A program made the position numbers and the translations under genes. The notes below the pieces were generated by a model, which searched no databases, had not been told where the DNA came from, and saw nothing but the letters and a program-made list of their open reading frames with translations. Below are positions 42,698-50,999 of a DNA stretch of 54,071 nucleotides, piece after piece. This DNA is from Lentisphaerae bacterium GWF2_50_93 (lineage in GTDB: Bacteria; Verrucomicrobiota; Lentisphaeria; Victivallales; GWF2-50-93). How positions within the stretch are numbered: the first letter of the stretch is position 1; each line of letters begins with the position of its first letter. The stretch is from assembly GCA_001804815.1 (NCBI GenBank), contig MHBI01000104.1:1-54071 (forward strand). Reading direction: 5' to 3'.

Positions 42698-44504
42698 TTG
42701 CCTGCGGATTTCGCAGCTCGGACATTTTCAGAGGCTTGAAGGAATTCCTGGTTTTATCCCGGACACCAGGATCGATGGAAAGATATTTCCACCTGGCGAA
42801 TGCGAAGTCATGGGGCAGATAGTTCTCAAGCCATACGTGCAGGAGCTGGAAGGAAGTCGGATAACTCTCGAAAATCCACGGGCACTGTTCAGTCACATAC
42901 AATGACATCTTCCTGTATTTTTCCGTCCGTTCCGGGGAGTCAGGCATGAAGATGATTTCCTGGTACATCCTGTCGAATTCCGGATCCTTGAAGCAGACCC
43001 TGTTGCAGGTGCCTGCGTTCGGACCATAAAATAACTGCAGGAAATTTTCCGCGTCCGGATAGTCGCCTACCCATGAGAATCTGAACAGCTGTGCCTGTCC
43101 TTCCTTTAGTTTCTGGAAGAATCGCGGCCTGTTGTTCAAGACGGGTTTTATATCAATGCCGATCTTCTTCATGTCATCCTTCATCAGTTCCGCCAGCTGG
43201 CGGTAGAAGGGGGAGGTGTCCCCCAGATCGAATGAAAGTTCCAATGGTTTTCCGGTTGCAGGATTTATTCCTCCGGGAAATCCGGCCTTGGCGAGATGGG
43301 CCTTTGCCTTATCAAGATCGAACTGGCCATAGGGGTTGACGAACTTGTTGTCATATCCTGGAACTCCCGGTGGAATTGGTCCGTTCGCCGGTACAAGGGA
43401 GTTGTTTGAGTATTTCACCCTTATGTCGATATTATAGGCGAGGCTTATGGCCTTTCGCAGTTCGATGTTCTGTGAAAGCAGAGGATCTGAAAAACTGAAG
43501 CCTATGTAATTGACCTGGAAATCAGGCATGCGCAACAGCTTGATCCCTCTTTTACTCAGAGCTGGAACAATTTCTCCATTCCCAGTGGTCACAGCTTCAA
43601 AATTGTCCTTGTCGAGTGAGCTTAGATCCAGTTCGCCCTGCAGGAACAGAAGCCAGCTTGATATAGGTTGTTTCACAAGATAGCAGACGATTTTATCGAG
43701 CAGGGGGAGCTGGCGTATCCTGTCGGCGGGATTCTGTGCCTGCGGGAAGAATTCCTTTCTGAAGTCTGGATTTTTCACAAGTATGATCTTGTAGTCCTTC
43801 TGCCATTCAGTCATCACGAACGGTCCTGAGCCGGCTGTCATTTCCGCCAGGGTGTTGCCATATGCGGTGGTTGCCTTCCTTGAGACGACGGCGGTATACG
43901 ACATGGCGAGCGTGTAGAGAAGCCGGGGATCCGCCTTGGTCAGGTGGATTGCGAAGTTCGCATCATCTATTATTTCGAATCCGTCGCAGCCGACATCGTA
44001 GATTGACATGTCTCCGGACTTGAGCTCTGAGGTTTTGGCATAGAAGTCATCGATGCCTTTGATCTTGCCTCTCCATAGCCAGAATCCGCTGGAATGCACT
44101 CGTGCATCGGCGAGCCTTAAAAATGAGAATACGACATCTCTTGAAGTGACCCTGCGGTCCTGCTCATCTTTAAAACACGGATTATCCTGGAAATGGAGGT
44201 CGTCCCTCAATTTGAATTTATAATGCAGGCAGTCGGCGCTTATTTCAGGCATCGTTTCAAGCATGGAAGGAATCAACATATAAGGTCTCCCGACATAGTC
44301 ATACTGGAGAAGGGTGTCATAGAAGCTCATGACCATGATGGAACTCGTGTAGTCCGAGGCGAGGGCCGGATCGAGTGTGTTGACTTTCCCCCCGGCATTT
44401 GTGTACAAGGTGCGCCCGGAATCCTTCTGTGCGGAGCTCTCCATCTTTTCGCAGGAGCAGAGCAGGAATAGAATTAAAATAGCTATTATGGGAAATGATT
44501 TCAT
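42693..44504 (-). CDS. Peptide/oligopeptide ABC transporter substrate-binding lipoprotein (SBP family 5)
   Basis: A lipoprotein signal 'ILFLLCSC' is followed by a family 5 solute-binding protein of 603 residues: 'VNTLDPALASDYTSSIMVM', 'LRDDLHFQDNP', 'VTSRDVVFSFLRLAD', 'VNYIGFSFSDPLLSQNIELR' and 'FRFSWVGDYPDAENFL'. Such proteins capture oligopeptides, dipeptides or sometimes sugars for DppBCDF/OppBCDF-type importers. No permease or ATPase genes are adjacent, so it is an orphan here, or the transporter genes lie elsewhere. Confidence 0.92.
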   Translation of the reverse strand: MKSFPIIAILILFLLCSCEKMESSAQKDSGRTLYTNAGGKVNTLDPALASDYTSSIMVMSFYDTLLQYDYVGRPYMLIPSMLETMPEISADCLHYKFKLRDDLHFQDNPCFKDEQDRRVTSRDVVFSFLRLADARVHSSGFWLWRGKIKGIDDFYAKTSELKSGDMSIYDVGCDGFEIIDDANFAIHLTKADPRLLYTLAMSYTAVVSRKATTAYGNTLAEMTAGSGPFVMTEWQKDYKIILVKNPDFRKEFFPQAQNPADRIRQLPLLDKIVCYLVKQPISSWLLFLQGELDLSSLDKDNFEAVTTGNGEIVPALSKRGIKLLRMPDFQVNYIGFSFSDPLLSQNIELRKAISLAYNIDIRVKYSNNSLVPANGPIPPGVPGYDNKFVNPYGQFDLDKAKAHLAKAGFPGGINPATGKPLELSFDLGDTSPFYRQLAELMKDDMKKIGIDIKPVLNNRPRFFQKLKEGQAQLFRFSWVGDYPDAENFLQLFYGPNAGTCNRVCFKDPEFDRMYQEIIFMPDSPERTEKYRKMSLYVTEQCPWIFESYPTSFQLLHVWLENYLPHDFAFARWKYLSIDPGVRDKTRNSFKPLKMSELRNPQAK

Positions 44505-44697
44505 TAGATCAAGAATTAATCCTTTTGATGCTAATCTATCATAGCGATAAAATTATTGAAGCACAATAAGCCATAAATTTTCCGGCAGGACACAAAATGT
44601 CCCGGCATATGGTTTATAATTTGAATTAAAATATTTCCAGATTACATTCGATGCTCAATGTTGGACGTTCGAAGTTGGATGTTCATGAGGTTTTTTA
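44505..44697. other. Divergent intergenic region with short-period repeat
   Basis: The gap between the binding-protein gene and rmuC holds a degenerate short-period sequence at ~44651-44692 (GTTGGACGTTCG, then AAGTTGGATGTTC) and a GGACA..TGTCC hairpin around 44587-44605. Promoters for both genes must be here but none is convincing. Confidence 0.4.
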
Positions 44698-46068
44698 ATG
44701 TCACCATTCACCATATTTATCATATCCCTGCTAAGCGCCCTGATCGGCGCCGGGATCGCATGGGCGTTTTTCAGGCTGAAGAGCCAGCATTCTGCCGTCC
44801 AGGCGCAGTCCGACTCCGTCAAGAATCTTGCGACCCTGGAGGAAAGGATAAAATCCTCCGAAGGAAATATGGGCTCTCTTAAAATTGAACTGGAAAAGGC
44901 AGACAGGAAACGGGCTGAACTTGAGAACGAGAAGCTCCAGCTTGAGAAAAATATTTCAATTCTCGAAACAACTGTACAGAAGGAACGCCAGCAGACCGAA
45001 GAGAAGATCAAGCTCCTCAATGAGGCGAAGGACAACCTGACGGCCGCATTCAAGAACATCGCCAATGAGATTTTCGACGACAAGAGCAGGAAGTTCTCCG
45101 AGAAGAACAAGGAGGGGCTTGATGTCCTGCTGAAGCCTCTTGGGGAGAAGATAAAGGATTTTGAGAAGAAGGTCTCCGATTCGTTTGGGCAGGAGGCCAA
45201 AGAACGCCATGCCCTCAAAGGCGAGATTGAGAAGCTCTGCGTCCGCAATGACCTGATGAGCGAGGCCGCGTCAAACCTGACAAAGGCCCTGAAGGGCGAA
45301 TCAAAAGTACAGGGTAACTGGGGCGAACTGGTACTTGAAAGGCTTCTTGAGGATTCCGGGCTCAAGAAAGGCCAGGAATTCGAGGTCCAGGAAAGCCGGA
45401 CTTCCGAGGAAGGCAACAGGCTCCGTCCGGACGTGGTCATACATCTTCCCCAGAACAAGCATCTCGTAATCGATTCGAAAGTATCTCTCACCGCATATGA
45501 GCTTTACTGTTCGGCGTCAGATGACAGGGAGAAGGAATCAAGACTCTCCGAGCACACTGCGTCGGTGAGGAAGCACCTCAAGGAGCTTCATGAGAAGAAT
45601 TATCAGGATCTCAAAGGGCTGCAGAGTCCGGAATTCGTGATGATGTTCATGCCGATCGAGCATGCCTGCGCGGCTGCGCTTCAGTACGACAAGTCCCTCT
45701 TTTCCGATGCTTTCGAGAAGAACATAATAATAGTTACACCGATGACGCTCCTTGCGGCCTTGAAGATAATTTTCACGGTATGGAGATACGAGCGCCAGAA
45801 CCAGAACGCCCTGAAAATTGCCGATGAGGCTGGACGCCTGTACGACAAGTTTACAGGCTTCGCCGTCGATCTTACAGAGATTGGACGGAAAATTGATTCA
45901 CTCCATAAGACCTACGATGAAGCAAAAGGCAAGCTTTCCGAAGGCAAGGGCAACCTCATATCCAGGGCTGAAAGACTCAAGGAACTTGGTGCCAAGACAA
46001 GCAAATCTCTCCCTTCCGAACTTGTTTCCCTGTCAGAAGATGTTATCGACGTAGAACAGGGCAAGTGA
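44698..46068 (+). CDS. rmuC: DNA recombination protein RmuC
   Basis: One N-terminal transmembrane helix (~4-22), a long coiled coil (~25-135) and the RmuC nuclease-like domain: 'GESKVQGNWGELVLERLLE', 'RPDVVIHLPQNKHLVIDSKV', 'PEFVMMFMPIEHACAAAL' and 'VTPMTLLAALKIIFTVWRYE'. RmuC limits inversion at short inverted repeats in E. coli. The length of 456 residues is typical. The short-period repeat in front of it lies within 50 bases of the ATG. Confidence 0.94.
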   Translation: MSPFTIFIISLLSALIGAGIAWAFFRLKSQHSAVQAQSDSVKNLATLEERIKSSEGNMGSLKIELEKADRKRAELENEKLQLEKNISILETTVQKERQQTEEKIKLLNEAKDNLTAAFKNIANEIFDDKSRKFSEKNKEGLDVLLKPLGEKIKDFEKKVSDSFGQEAKERHALKGEIEKLCVRNDLMSEAASNLTKALKGESKVQGNWGELVLERLLEDSGLKKGQEFEVQESRTSEEGNRLRPDVVIHLPQNKHLVIDSKVSLTAYELYCSASDDREKESRLSEHTASVRKHLKELHEKNYQDLKGLQSPEFVMMFMPIEHACAAALQYDKSLFSDAFEKNIIIVTPMTLLAALKIIFTVWRYERQNQNALKIADEAGRLYDKFTGFAVDLTEIGRKIDSLHKTYDEAKGKLSEGKGNLISRAERLKELGAKTSKSLPSELVSLSEDVIDVEQGK

Positions 46069-46091
46069 TAAATTTTCAGTTGAAAATTTAT
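46068..46091. terminator. A/T-rich hairpin between rmuC and the convergent gene
   Basis: Perfect ten-base arms ATAAATTTTC/GAAAATTTAT with an AGTT loop lie exactly between the two stop codons. Confidence 0.6.
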
Positions 46092-46092
46092 A

Positions 46093-46866
46093 TTACTGGC
46101 GGTTTGGCTGCCCCTGCTGATCCCCTCGGTTGTTGCGTCTGCCAGCACCAGCACCTGGATTAGACGAAGTCATCTCGTAGACGAGCTTGATGTATTCCTC
46201 GAACTGTCCTGTCTGGTCGCTGGTATAGCCGAGTTGGGTCGCAAACTGCTGCAGGGCGGCGCTCCGTTCGGTTTCCATGAGATCCCTCATCTGGCGGGAG
46301 TTGTCAAAGAGTTCACGGCGCAGGGCTGGTGCCTTTTCACCTTCGGGATTCTGATTTATCTCATACAGGAGCTGGTTGTTCTTCGCGACAAGGGGAAGAA
46401 GCTTGTTATGGTTGTCGAGCTGTTCCGGGGTCATGGACTTGGTATCGAGCTTTTTGAGGAACTCGCCCTGCTTATTGGAGTTCTCCTGCATCTGCTTGTT
46501 GAAATTGTTCATGCGCTCGACCATGGCGGCATAACGTTCGGGATCGGTTTCCTTGATCTTCTCCATGCTGGTTCTGAACCTGTCCAGCGGAGGAGTGCTG
46601 ACATCCCTTGCTTCCGTTGAGGACGGCGGCGGGGTCTGGGGAGCAGTCATGTTAACCATGGATGGAGAGGAAGACTTCTTCTTTTCAGGAGTCTTTGCTG
46701 ATTCGTCTTTCAGGTGCGAGTCTAGCGTCTTCCTTAACTTGTCAAGTTCCGATTCGGCGGACAGCGCCCTCGACTTGTTTGACATTGATGAATATGTGAG
46801 AATCGCGCATGCGAAAACGAGCATGATGATCGCTGAGGCCATGTAGATCGTAATATTTTTATTCAT
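46093..46866 (-). CDS. Membrane-anchored helical periplasmic protein
   Basis: An N-terminal transmembrane helix (~8-28) is followed by a short coiled coil ('SRALSAESELDKLRKTLDSH'), a Lys/Ser/Pro-rich linker (~60-95) and a helical region rich in Gln, Asn and Glu (~100-235). The tail is Gly/Arg/Gln/Asn-rich and disordered ('GAGAGRRNNRGDQQGQ'). No domain is recognised. The helical part resembles Spy/CpxP-like or LTXXQ-type periplasmic proteins in composition, but I see no LTxxQ motif. It converges with rmuC, with a hairpin between them. Confidence 0.7.
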   Translation of the reverse strand: MNKNITIYMASAIIMLVFACAILTYSSMSNKSRALSAESELDKLRKTLDSHLKDESAKTPEKKKSSSPSMVNMTAPQTPPPSSTEARDVSTPPLDRFRTSMEKIKETDPERYAAMVERMNNFNKQMQENSNKQGEFLKKLDTKSMTPEQLDNHNKLLPLVAKNNQLLYEINQNPEGEKAPALRRELFDNSRQMRDLMETERSAALQQFATQLGYTSDQTGQFEEYIKLVYEMTSSNPGAGAGRRNNRGDQQGQPNRQ

Positions 46867-47033
46867 TTAGGCGAGTCCATGATTTGTTTGATTTGAGTCA
46901 TATTCACAATATAACGTGAAAACAGCATTTTTTATTGTAATGGCGCATGATATTTTTTATTGCATAAAAAATTATAACAGCTTAAAAGGGACAGCTTATA
47001 TTTTGAGTTGAAGATAACGGAATATAATTCAAA

Positions 47034-47480
47034 TGTCAGTTCGTCACGAACCGCGATGCCCCGCATCCGCTTTTCAATCCACGCTTCGGAGTAGCCCTTC
47101 TGCCGGTATATTTCCTTAATCCGCTAGGAGGCCAGCTCGGGGTTTTCTATCTCTTGAAGGCGCTCATAGCCTACCTTTGCCAGCCAGCGTTTGAACGGTT
47201 CGGCCTTCGACGATGGGACAGACTGGATAAGTCGGAGAAGTTGTTCCGAGTCAGCGACATCCGTCATTCGTTGTTTACCGTCAGCGGCGGTCATTTTGAA
47301 AGCGTGACAATTCGTCGCGGTTTCATTGCCTTCCTTCTTAAGCCGCTCTTTCAGTTTCCGCCAGTAAGCTCCAGAATCAACGCTCTCCGCCAACACGCCG
47401 ACAACGTCAAGATGAATAAAAGCATATTGCAGCTGGTCAACTTTACCTCTAGCATATTCATGCCACTTTCCCTCCTGCAT
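47034..47480 (-). pseudogene. Broken DinD/Bro-N type DNA-damage-inducible gene
   Basis: The frame from 47480 reads 'AYWRKLKERLKKEGNE', 'TNCHAFKMTAADGKQRMTDV' and 'AEPFKRWLAKVGYERLQEI', characteristic of the Bro-N part of DinD-like proteins. It meets a TAG at 47124-47126 after 'ENPELAS'. In the same frame past the stop, 'IKEIYRQKGYSEAWIEKRM' and 'RGIAVRDELT' continue the family consensus to ~47034, where similarity ends. The gene therefore has an in-frame nonsense codon, lacks the C-terminal half, and has an atypical N-terminus. Confidence 0.78.
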
Positions 47481-47582
47481 TTGAAAATCATCACAACAAA
47501 CTCATATTAGAATAGATTAATGAGTCTGACGAATATTTGAAATGAGTGTTAATATTGCACAGGGCACGTTAGGGGCAGAAAG

Positions 47583-47664
47583 TCAATAGCGGAGGTGTGA
47601 CCCCGCAGGAGCATCAATAGCGGAGGTGTGACCCCGCAGGAGCCGCAGGAGCACCGCAGGAGCA
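47583..47664. repeat. Nested tandem repeat
   Basis: A 31-base unit (TCAATAGCGGAGGTGTGACC plus CCGCAGGAGCA) occurs at 47583-47613 and 47614-47643. The terminal CCGCAGGAGCA sub-unit then repeats twice more to 47664. The pattern suggests replication slippage. Confidence 0.9.
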
Positions 47665-47709
47665 TCAGTGACATTTTCCCTTCTTTTCTTGAATTCCTTT
47701 CCGCCGGGA

Positions 47710-47715
47710 TATAAT
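47710..47715 (+). promoter_or_regulatory. Perfect -10 element placed for a leaderless sulfatase mRNA
   Basis: TATAAT ends seven bases before the sulfatase ATG, so transcription would begin at or next to the start codon. A weak -35 (TTGAAT at 47689) is 15 bases upstream. No ribosome site precedes the ATG. Confidence 0.5.
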
Positions 47716-47722
47716 TTCCAGA

Positions 47723-49348
47723 ATGTCTGACAACAGTAAACATATTCCCGATACATCTCAGGGAAAACGTCCAAACCTGATCCTCATCCTTGCCGACGAC
47801 ATGGGATTTTCGGACATCGGCTGCTACGGCTCCGAGATCCGCACGCCTCATCTTGACCGCATGGCCTCGGAAGGAGTGCGGTTTTCGCAGTTCTACAACT
47901 GCGCGCGCTGCTGTCCTACCCGTGCTTCGCTGCTCACCGGACAGTATCCGCACAAGGCCGGCATCGGGCACATGGTCTCCGACGACGGGCTGCCTGGTTA
48001 CCGCGGCTTTCTAAACGACCGCTGCGTAACGCTTGGTGAGGCACTGCATGCCGGCGGCTACCAGACTTTCTATTCGGGCAAATGGCACGTCGGCGGACTG
48101 TGGCCCCGGCATGATCCTTCGAAATGGGTGCTTGGGAATCCAAACCAGCCGCTCGCCCATGACAGGGGCTTTGATCATTCCTACATATGCGCGGCCGGAG
48201 GTGGAAGCTATTTCAATCCGAAGCCTCTGGTGCGCGACGGGAAATTCATCGAAATCGAGACCGACCGCTATTACACGACTGATGCCTATACCGATGAGGC
48301 GCTCGAATATATCAGCCAGGGGGCGGCATCCGGAAAACCTTTCTTCCTGCATCTCTGCTATCAGGCGCCGCATTGGCCGCTGCACGCCCTGCCCGAGGAC
48401 ATCGCCCGCTATGAGAACGCATATCTCAAAGGCTGGGACCATTTGCGGACTTCGCGCCATGAGGAACTGAAGGGTACCGGCTTGATCGACCGTTCATGGA
48501 AAATTTCAAAGAAGGATGATAAATCCCCGCCATGGGATGAGACATCTGACAAGGAATGGCAGGCCAGCCGCATGGCCGTCTATGCCGCCCAGGTCGACCG
48601 CATGGACCAGAACATCGGTCGTGTGCGCGCGCATCTTGAAAAGCTTGGAATTGCCGGAAATACGCTCGTCGTCTTCCTTTCCGACAACGGCGGATGCGCG
48701 GAATTCCTGAGCGAGGACGGACAGAAACAGCGCGAGCTTCCCTTCACTCGCGACGGACGTCCGGTCCGCTGCGGCAACGTCCCAGGTCTTTTACCGGGAG
48801 ATGCAGATACGTTCTCAAGTTATGATCTGCCCTGGGCTAACGCCAGCAATTCGCCGTTCCGCCTCTTCAAGCACTGGGTGCACGAAGGCGGGATTTCAAC
48901 ACCGCTGATCGCCTGGTGGCCCGGCAGAATCGCCCCGAAGCAGATGACCCACGAGGTCGGACATGTCATGGACATCATGCCGACATTCCTGGAACTTTCG
49001 GGCGTGAAGTATCCGCGCGAATTGGATGGACGCGAAGTGGCATCGGTGGATGGCGAAAGCCTTGCGCCCCTGTTGGAAGGCCGCAGATGGACGCGACAGC
49101 ATCCGGTCTTTTTCGAACATGAAGGCAACTGCGCAGTGCGCGACGGAAAATGGAAACTCGTGCGCCGTTTCCCGGGCCCCTGGGAACTTTATGATATGGA
49201 AGTCGACCGCACGGAGACAAAAGATCTTTCCGGAAAGAATCCCGCCAAGGTCGCGGAACTCGCAACCGCCTACGAAGCCTGGGCGCCGACCGCAAACGTA
49301 GTCCCCTGGGACCAGCTCCAGCAGCACCGGAAAAGCAAAAGACACTGA
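47723..49348 (+). CDS. Sulfatase (arylsulfatase A-like, formylglycine type)
   Basis: The enzyme removes sulfate esters, usually from glycans. 'NLILILADDMGFSDIGCYG' gives the metal-binding Asp pair. 'CCPTRASLLTGQYPHKAG' holds the C-x-P-x-R motif whose first Cys must become formylglycine. 'GKWHVGG' and 'FLSDNGG' complete the active site. Length is 541 residues. No signal peptide is visible and the upstream frame stops at 47690, so it is either cytoplasmic or exported by an unusual route. The maturing enzyme (FGE or an anaerobic radical SAM maturase) is not adjacent. The gene sits in a scarred accessory stretch. Confidence 0.93.
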   Translation: MSDNSKHIPDTSQGKRPNLILILADDMGFSDIGCYGSEIRTPHLDRMASEGVRFSQFYNCARCCPTRASLLTGQYPHKAGIGHMVSDDGLPGYRGFLNDRCVTLGEALHAGGYQTFYSGKWHVGGLWPRHDPSKWVLGNPNQPLAHDRGFDHSYICAAGGGSYFNPKPLVRDGKFIEIETDRYYTTDAYTDEALEYISQGAASGKPFFLHLCYQAPHWPLHALPEDIARYENAYLKGWDHLRTSRHEELKGTGLIDRSWKISKKDDKSPPWDETSDKEWQASRMAVYAAQVDRMDQNIGRVRAHLEKLGIAGNTLVVFLSDNGGCAEFLSEDGQKQRELPFTRDGRPVRCGNVPGLLPGDADTFSSYDLPWANASNSPFRLFKHWVHEGGISTPLIAWWPGRIAPKQMTHEVGHVMDIMPTFLELSGVKYPRELDGREVASVDGESLAPLLEGRRWTRQHPVFFEHEGNCAVRDGKWKLVRRFPGPWELYDMEVDRTETKDLSGKNPAKVAELATAYEAWAPTANVVPWDQLQQHRKSKRH

Positions 49349-49779
49349 AAAACTCCATCCCAATCAGTGCCAAACGTGCCCTCCTCCTACTCTATCCTAA
49401 CCCAACTTACGCGCGCTAATCACTTTTCACTTTGGGGTCTGGCACCATTTTTTATCATAATACACACTTATAATTGGATTGCATATTGTCGTATATGTGG
49501 CTTATATCAAAATTATATGCAATGGAATATTAAATTAAGAAGCTCATTAAAACAATCTGATGAAATAGAAGACCCTCCTCGTGAGAGGTCACGGCGCCAC
49601 TCCCCCGCAATTGACAAAAGGCAAGGATGAAAATGGTGTCATTCCGGGAGATGAATTAGGTGTACGGCAATCTTCTTTCTTTCGGTTAAGGGTGGGATCT
49701 TTGCGATGAAATTACTTGACAATGCCGAAGTGAACGGTATGTTAATTGAGAAGGGTTGAATCAACCTATTTAGGAGCAG
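49349..49779. other. 431-base gene-free stretch
   Basis: No convincing gene is seen. 49430-49455 reads CTTTGGGGTCTGGCACCATT. This, with AAAAGGGACAGCTTATATTT near 46984, resembles the ends of decayed REP-type transposon insertions, but no transposase frame remains. A candidate promoter for the next gene lies at 49716-49743. Confidence 0.4.
49716..49743 (+). promoter_or_regulatory. Candidate promoter of the nucleotidyltransferase module
   Basis: Perfect TTGACA at 49716-49721 and TATGTT at 49738-49743 with 16-base spacing, about 37 bases before the first ATG. Confidence 0.42.
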
Positions 49780-50175
49780 ATGCCGAATCAACTTTCAAGC
49801 ACAAAAGACAGAAAGAGCGTGACCGAACACGAGGCAATTCTGGTTGCCCTCGAAAGTATTGCGCGGCGTGAAGGCACAACCACGATGGCGCTAATGCGTC
49901 AAGCCATGCGCGATGCTGTCAGGAAGCGCGCAGACAATTCATCTGACGGGAAGTGGTTGCGTTCCATTGTCATGCAATTTGCCCCAAAGCCTCCGCGAAT
50001 CTTTGCCACAGCAGCTCAACTGGCCCGGTTCAAGCGCAGTCAGCGCGAGTTCGATCAGGTGCTTCTGGACTTGGATTTGGTCAGTAATGAGGGAATGGAG
50101 GCCATGAACTCCATTGTTTCGCCCAATTGCAAGCTGCGTGTTTTTGAGTTGGAGCAAAAATATGCCAGCTCATAA
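49780..50175 (+). CDS. Small protein of a two-gene nucleotidyltransferase module
   Basis: This 131-residue protein has a helical N-terminal half with 'EHEAILVALESIARREGTTT' and 'MALMRQAMRDAVRKRADN', whose pattern could be a ribbon-helix-helix-like DNA-binding segment. The second half is helical and contains 'RFKRSQREFDQVLLDLDLV'. GGAG precedes the ATG. The following nucleotidyltransferase gene overlaps its end by 14 bases, so the two are coupled, as is common for toxin-antitoxin pairs. No known antitoxin family is recognised. Confidence 0.65.
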   Translation: MPNQLSSTKDRKSVTEHEAILVALESIARREGTTTMALMRQAMRDAVRKRADNSSDGKWLRSIVMQFAPKPPRIFATAAQLARFKRSQREFDQVLLDLDLVSNEGMEAMNSIVSPNCKLRVFELEQKYASS

Positions 50176-50905
50176 AATGCCTGATATGAACGCCCGTCCG
50201 CCCCAGGATTTTGCGTCTGTCCTTGCAACCGACGGAACTCTGTTCCTTGTGGGAGGGCAGGCAGTGAATCTCTGGGCACTTTATTATATTGGACGCACAT
50301 CCGACTTGTCACCGTTCGTTTCACGGGATCTTGACGTGCTTGGGGATCGGGAAACGCTCCGTAAAATAGCTAGAATTGCGGGTGTCAAACCGCAGTTTTT
50401 CCCTATGCGTCCTCCATCTAACGAAGTGGGTGTCATTATTGCCAAAGGTATCGACGGACAACCTCTGGCAGTTGAGGTGCTGAGTCACCTGCACGGTATC
50501 ACCAATGAAAAGCTTTGTCATCCCGATTATACCATCGGAATTGGTGAAGGCGGGGTATTGGTGCGTGTGCCTGGACCAATTTCTTTATTGCAGGCGAAGA
50601 TAGCCAATGCCGCTGATCTTGTCCAGGCAGGGAGACAGGACAATCGACATGTCCTAATTCTGGCGAAGCTTATGCCAGCATATCTGGCGGATATCCAGGC
50701 TTCAGTTACTGAGGGAAGGAGCAATGAACGGGACATGATAAGCCTGTTGGAGCATCTTCTCTCTACAGTCTCTTCGCCAAAGGCGCGTCGAGTGCTGAAA
50801 GACTTGAGAATATGCGCCCTGACGATGTTTTCTGAACTCAAAGTAATGCCTTCATCCAAGTTGCACTCTTTCATGACAAAGCGCTTGAAACGGATTTTAC
50901 CATAA
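50162..50905 (+). CDS. AbiEii/MNT-like nucleotidyltransferase
   Basis: I chose the ATG at 50162, preceded by GGAG with suitable spacing. Near the N-terminus, 'FLVGGQAVNLWALYY' and 'FVSRDLDVLGD' give the Gly-Gly and Asp-x-Asp parts of the polymerase-beta-type nucleotidyltransferase motif. 'LAVEVLSHLHGI' may supply the third acidic residue. The ~150-residue helical C-terminus fits AbiEii-like toxins, which inactivate tRNA by adding nucleotides. The partner gene, the coupling and the accessory location support a toxin-antitoxin or abortive infection role; this is inference. Confidence 0.75.
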   Translation: MPAHKMPDMNARPPQDFASVLATDGTLFLVGGQAVNLWALYYIGRTSDLSPFVSRDLDVLGDRETLRKIARIAGVKPQFFPMRPPSNEVGVIIAKGIDGQPLAVEVLSHLHGITNEKLCHPDYTIGIGEGGVLVRVPGPISLLQAKIANAADLVQAGRQDNRHVLILAKLMPAYLADIQASVTEGRSNERDMISLLEHLLSTVSSPKARRVLKDLRICALTMFSELKVMPSSKLHSFMTKRLKRILP

Positions 50906-50999
50906 TTGGCAATCAAAAATCCGCCTTCGCAAAGAAGCTATGGCGGGACAATATGGCGGGCACAGTTAAAAATCGGCAATTGGCAATTGGAAATCAAAT

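Larger units (their letters stand above)
47481..47722. other. Intergenic region with tandem repeat and sulfatase promoter
   Basis: Apart from the repeat at 47583-47664 and the -10 element at 47710, I see no gene or RNA here. Confidence 0.5.

Noticed and set aside
44655..45491. Minus-strand Ser/Phe-rich frame opposite rmuC
   Set aside because: Composition typical of the antisense of a Lys/Glu-rich coiled coil; no recognisable domain.
47583..47664. Tandem repeat as a CRISPR array
   Set aside because: Units are directly adjacent with no spacers, and no cas genes are present.
49367..49630. 87-codon frame after the sulfatase
   Set aside because: No recognisable domain, no ribosome site, and in a stretch that looks like decayed insertion sequence.
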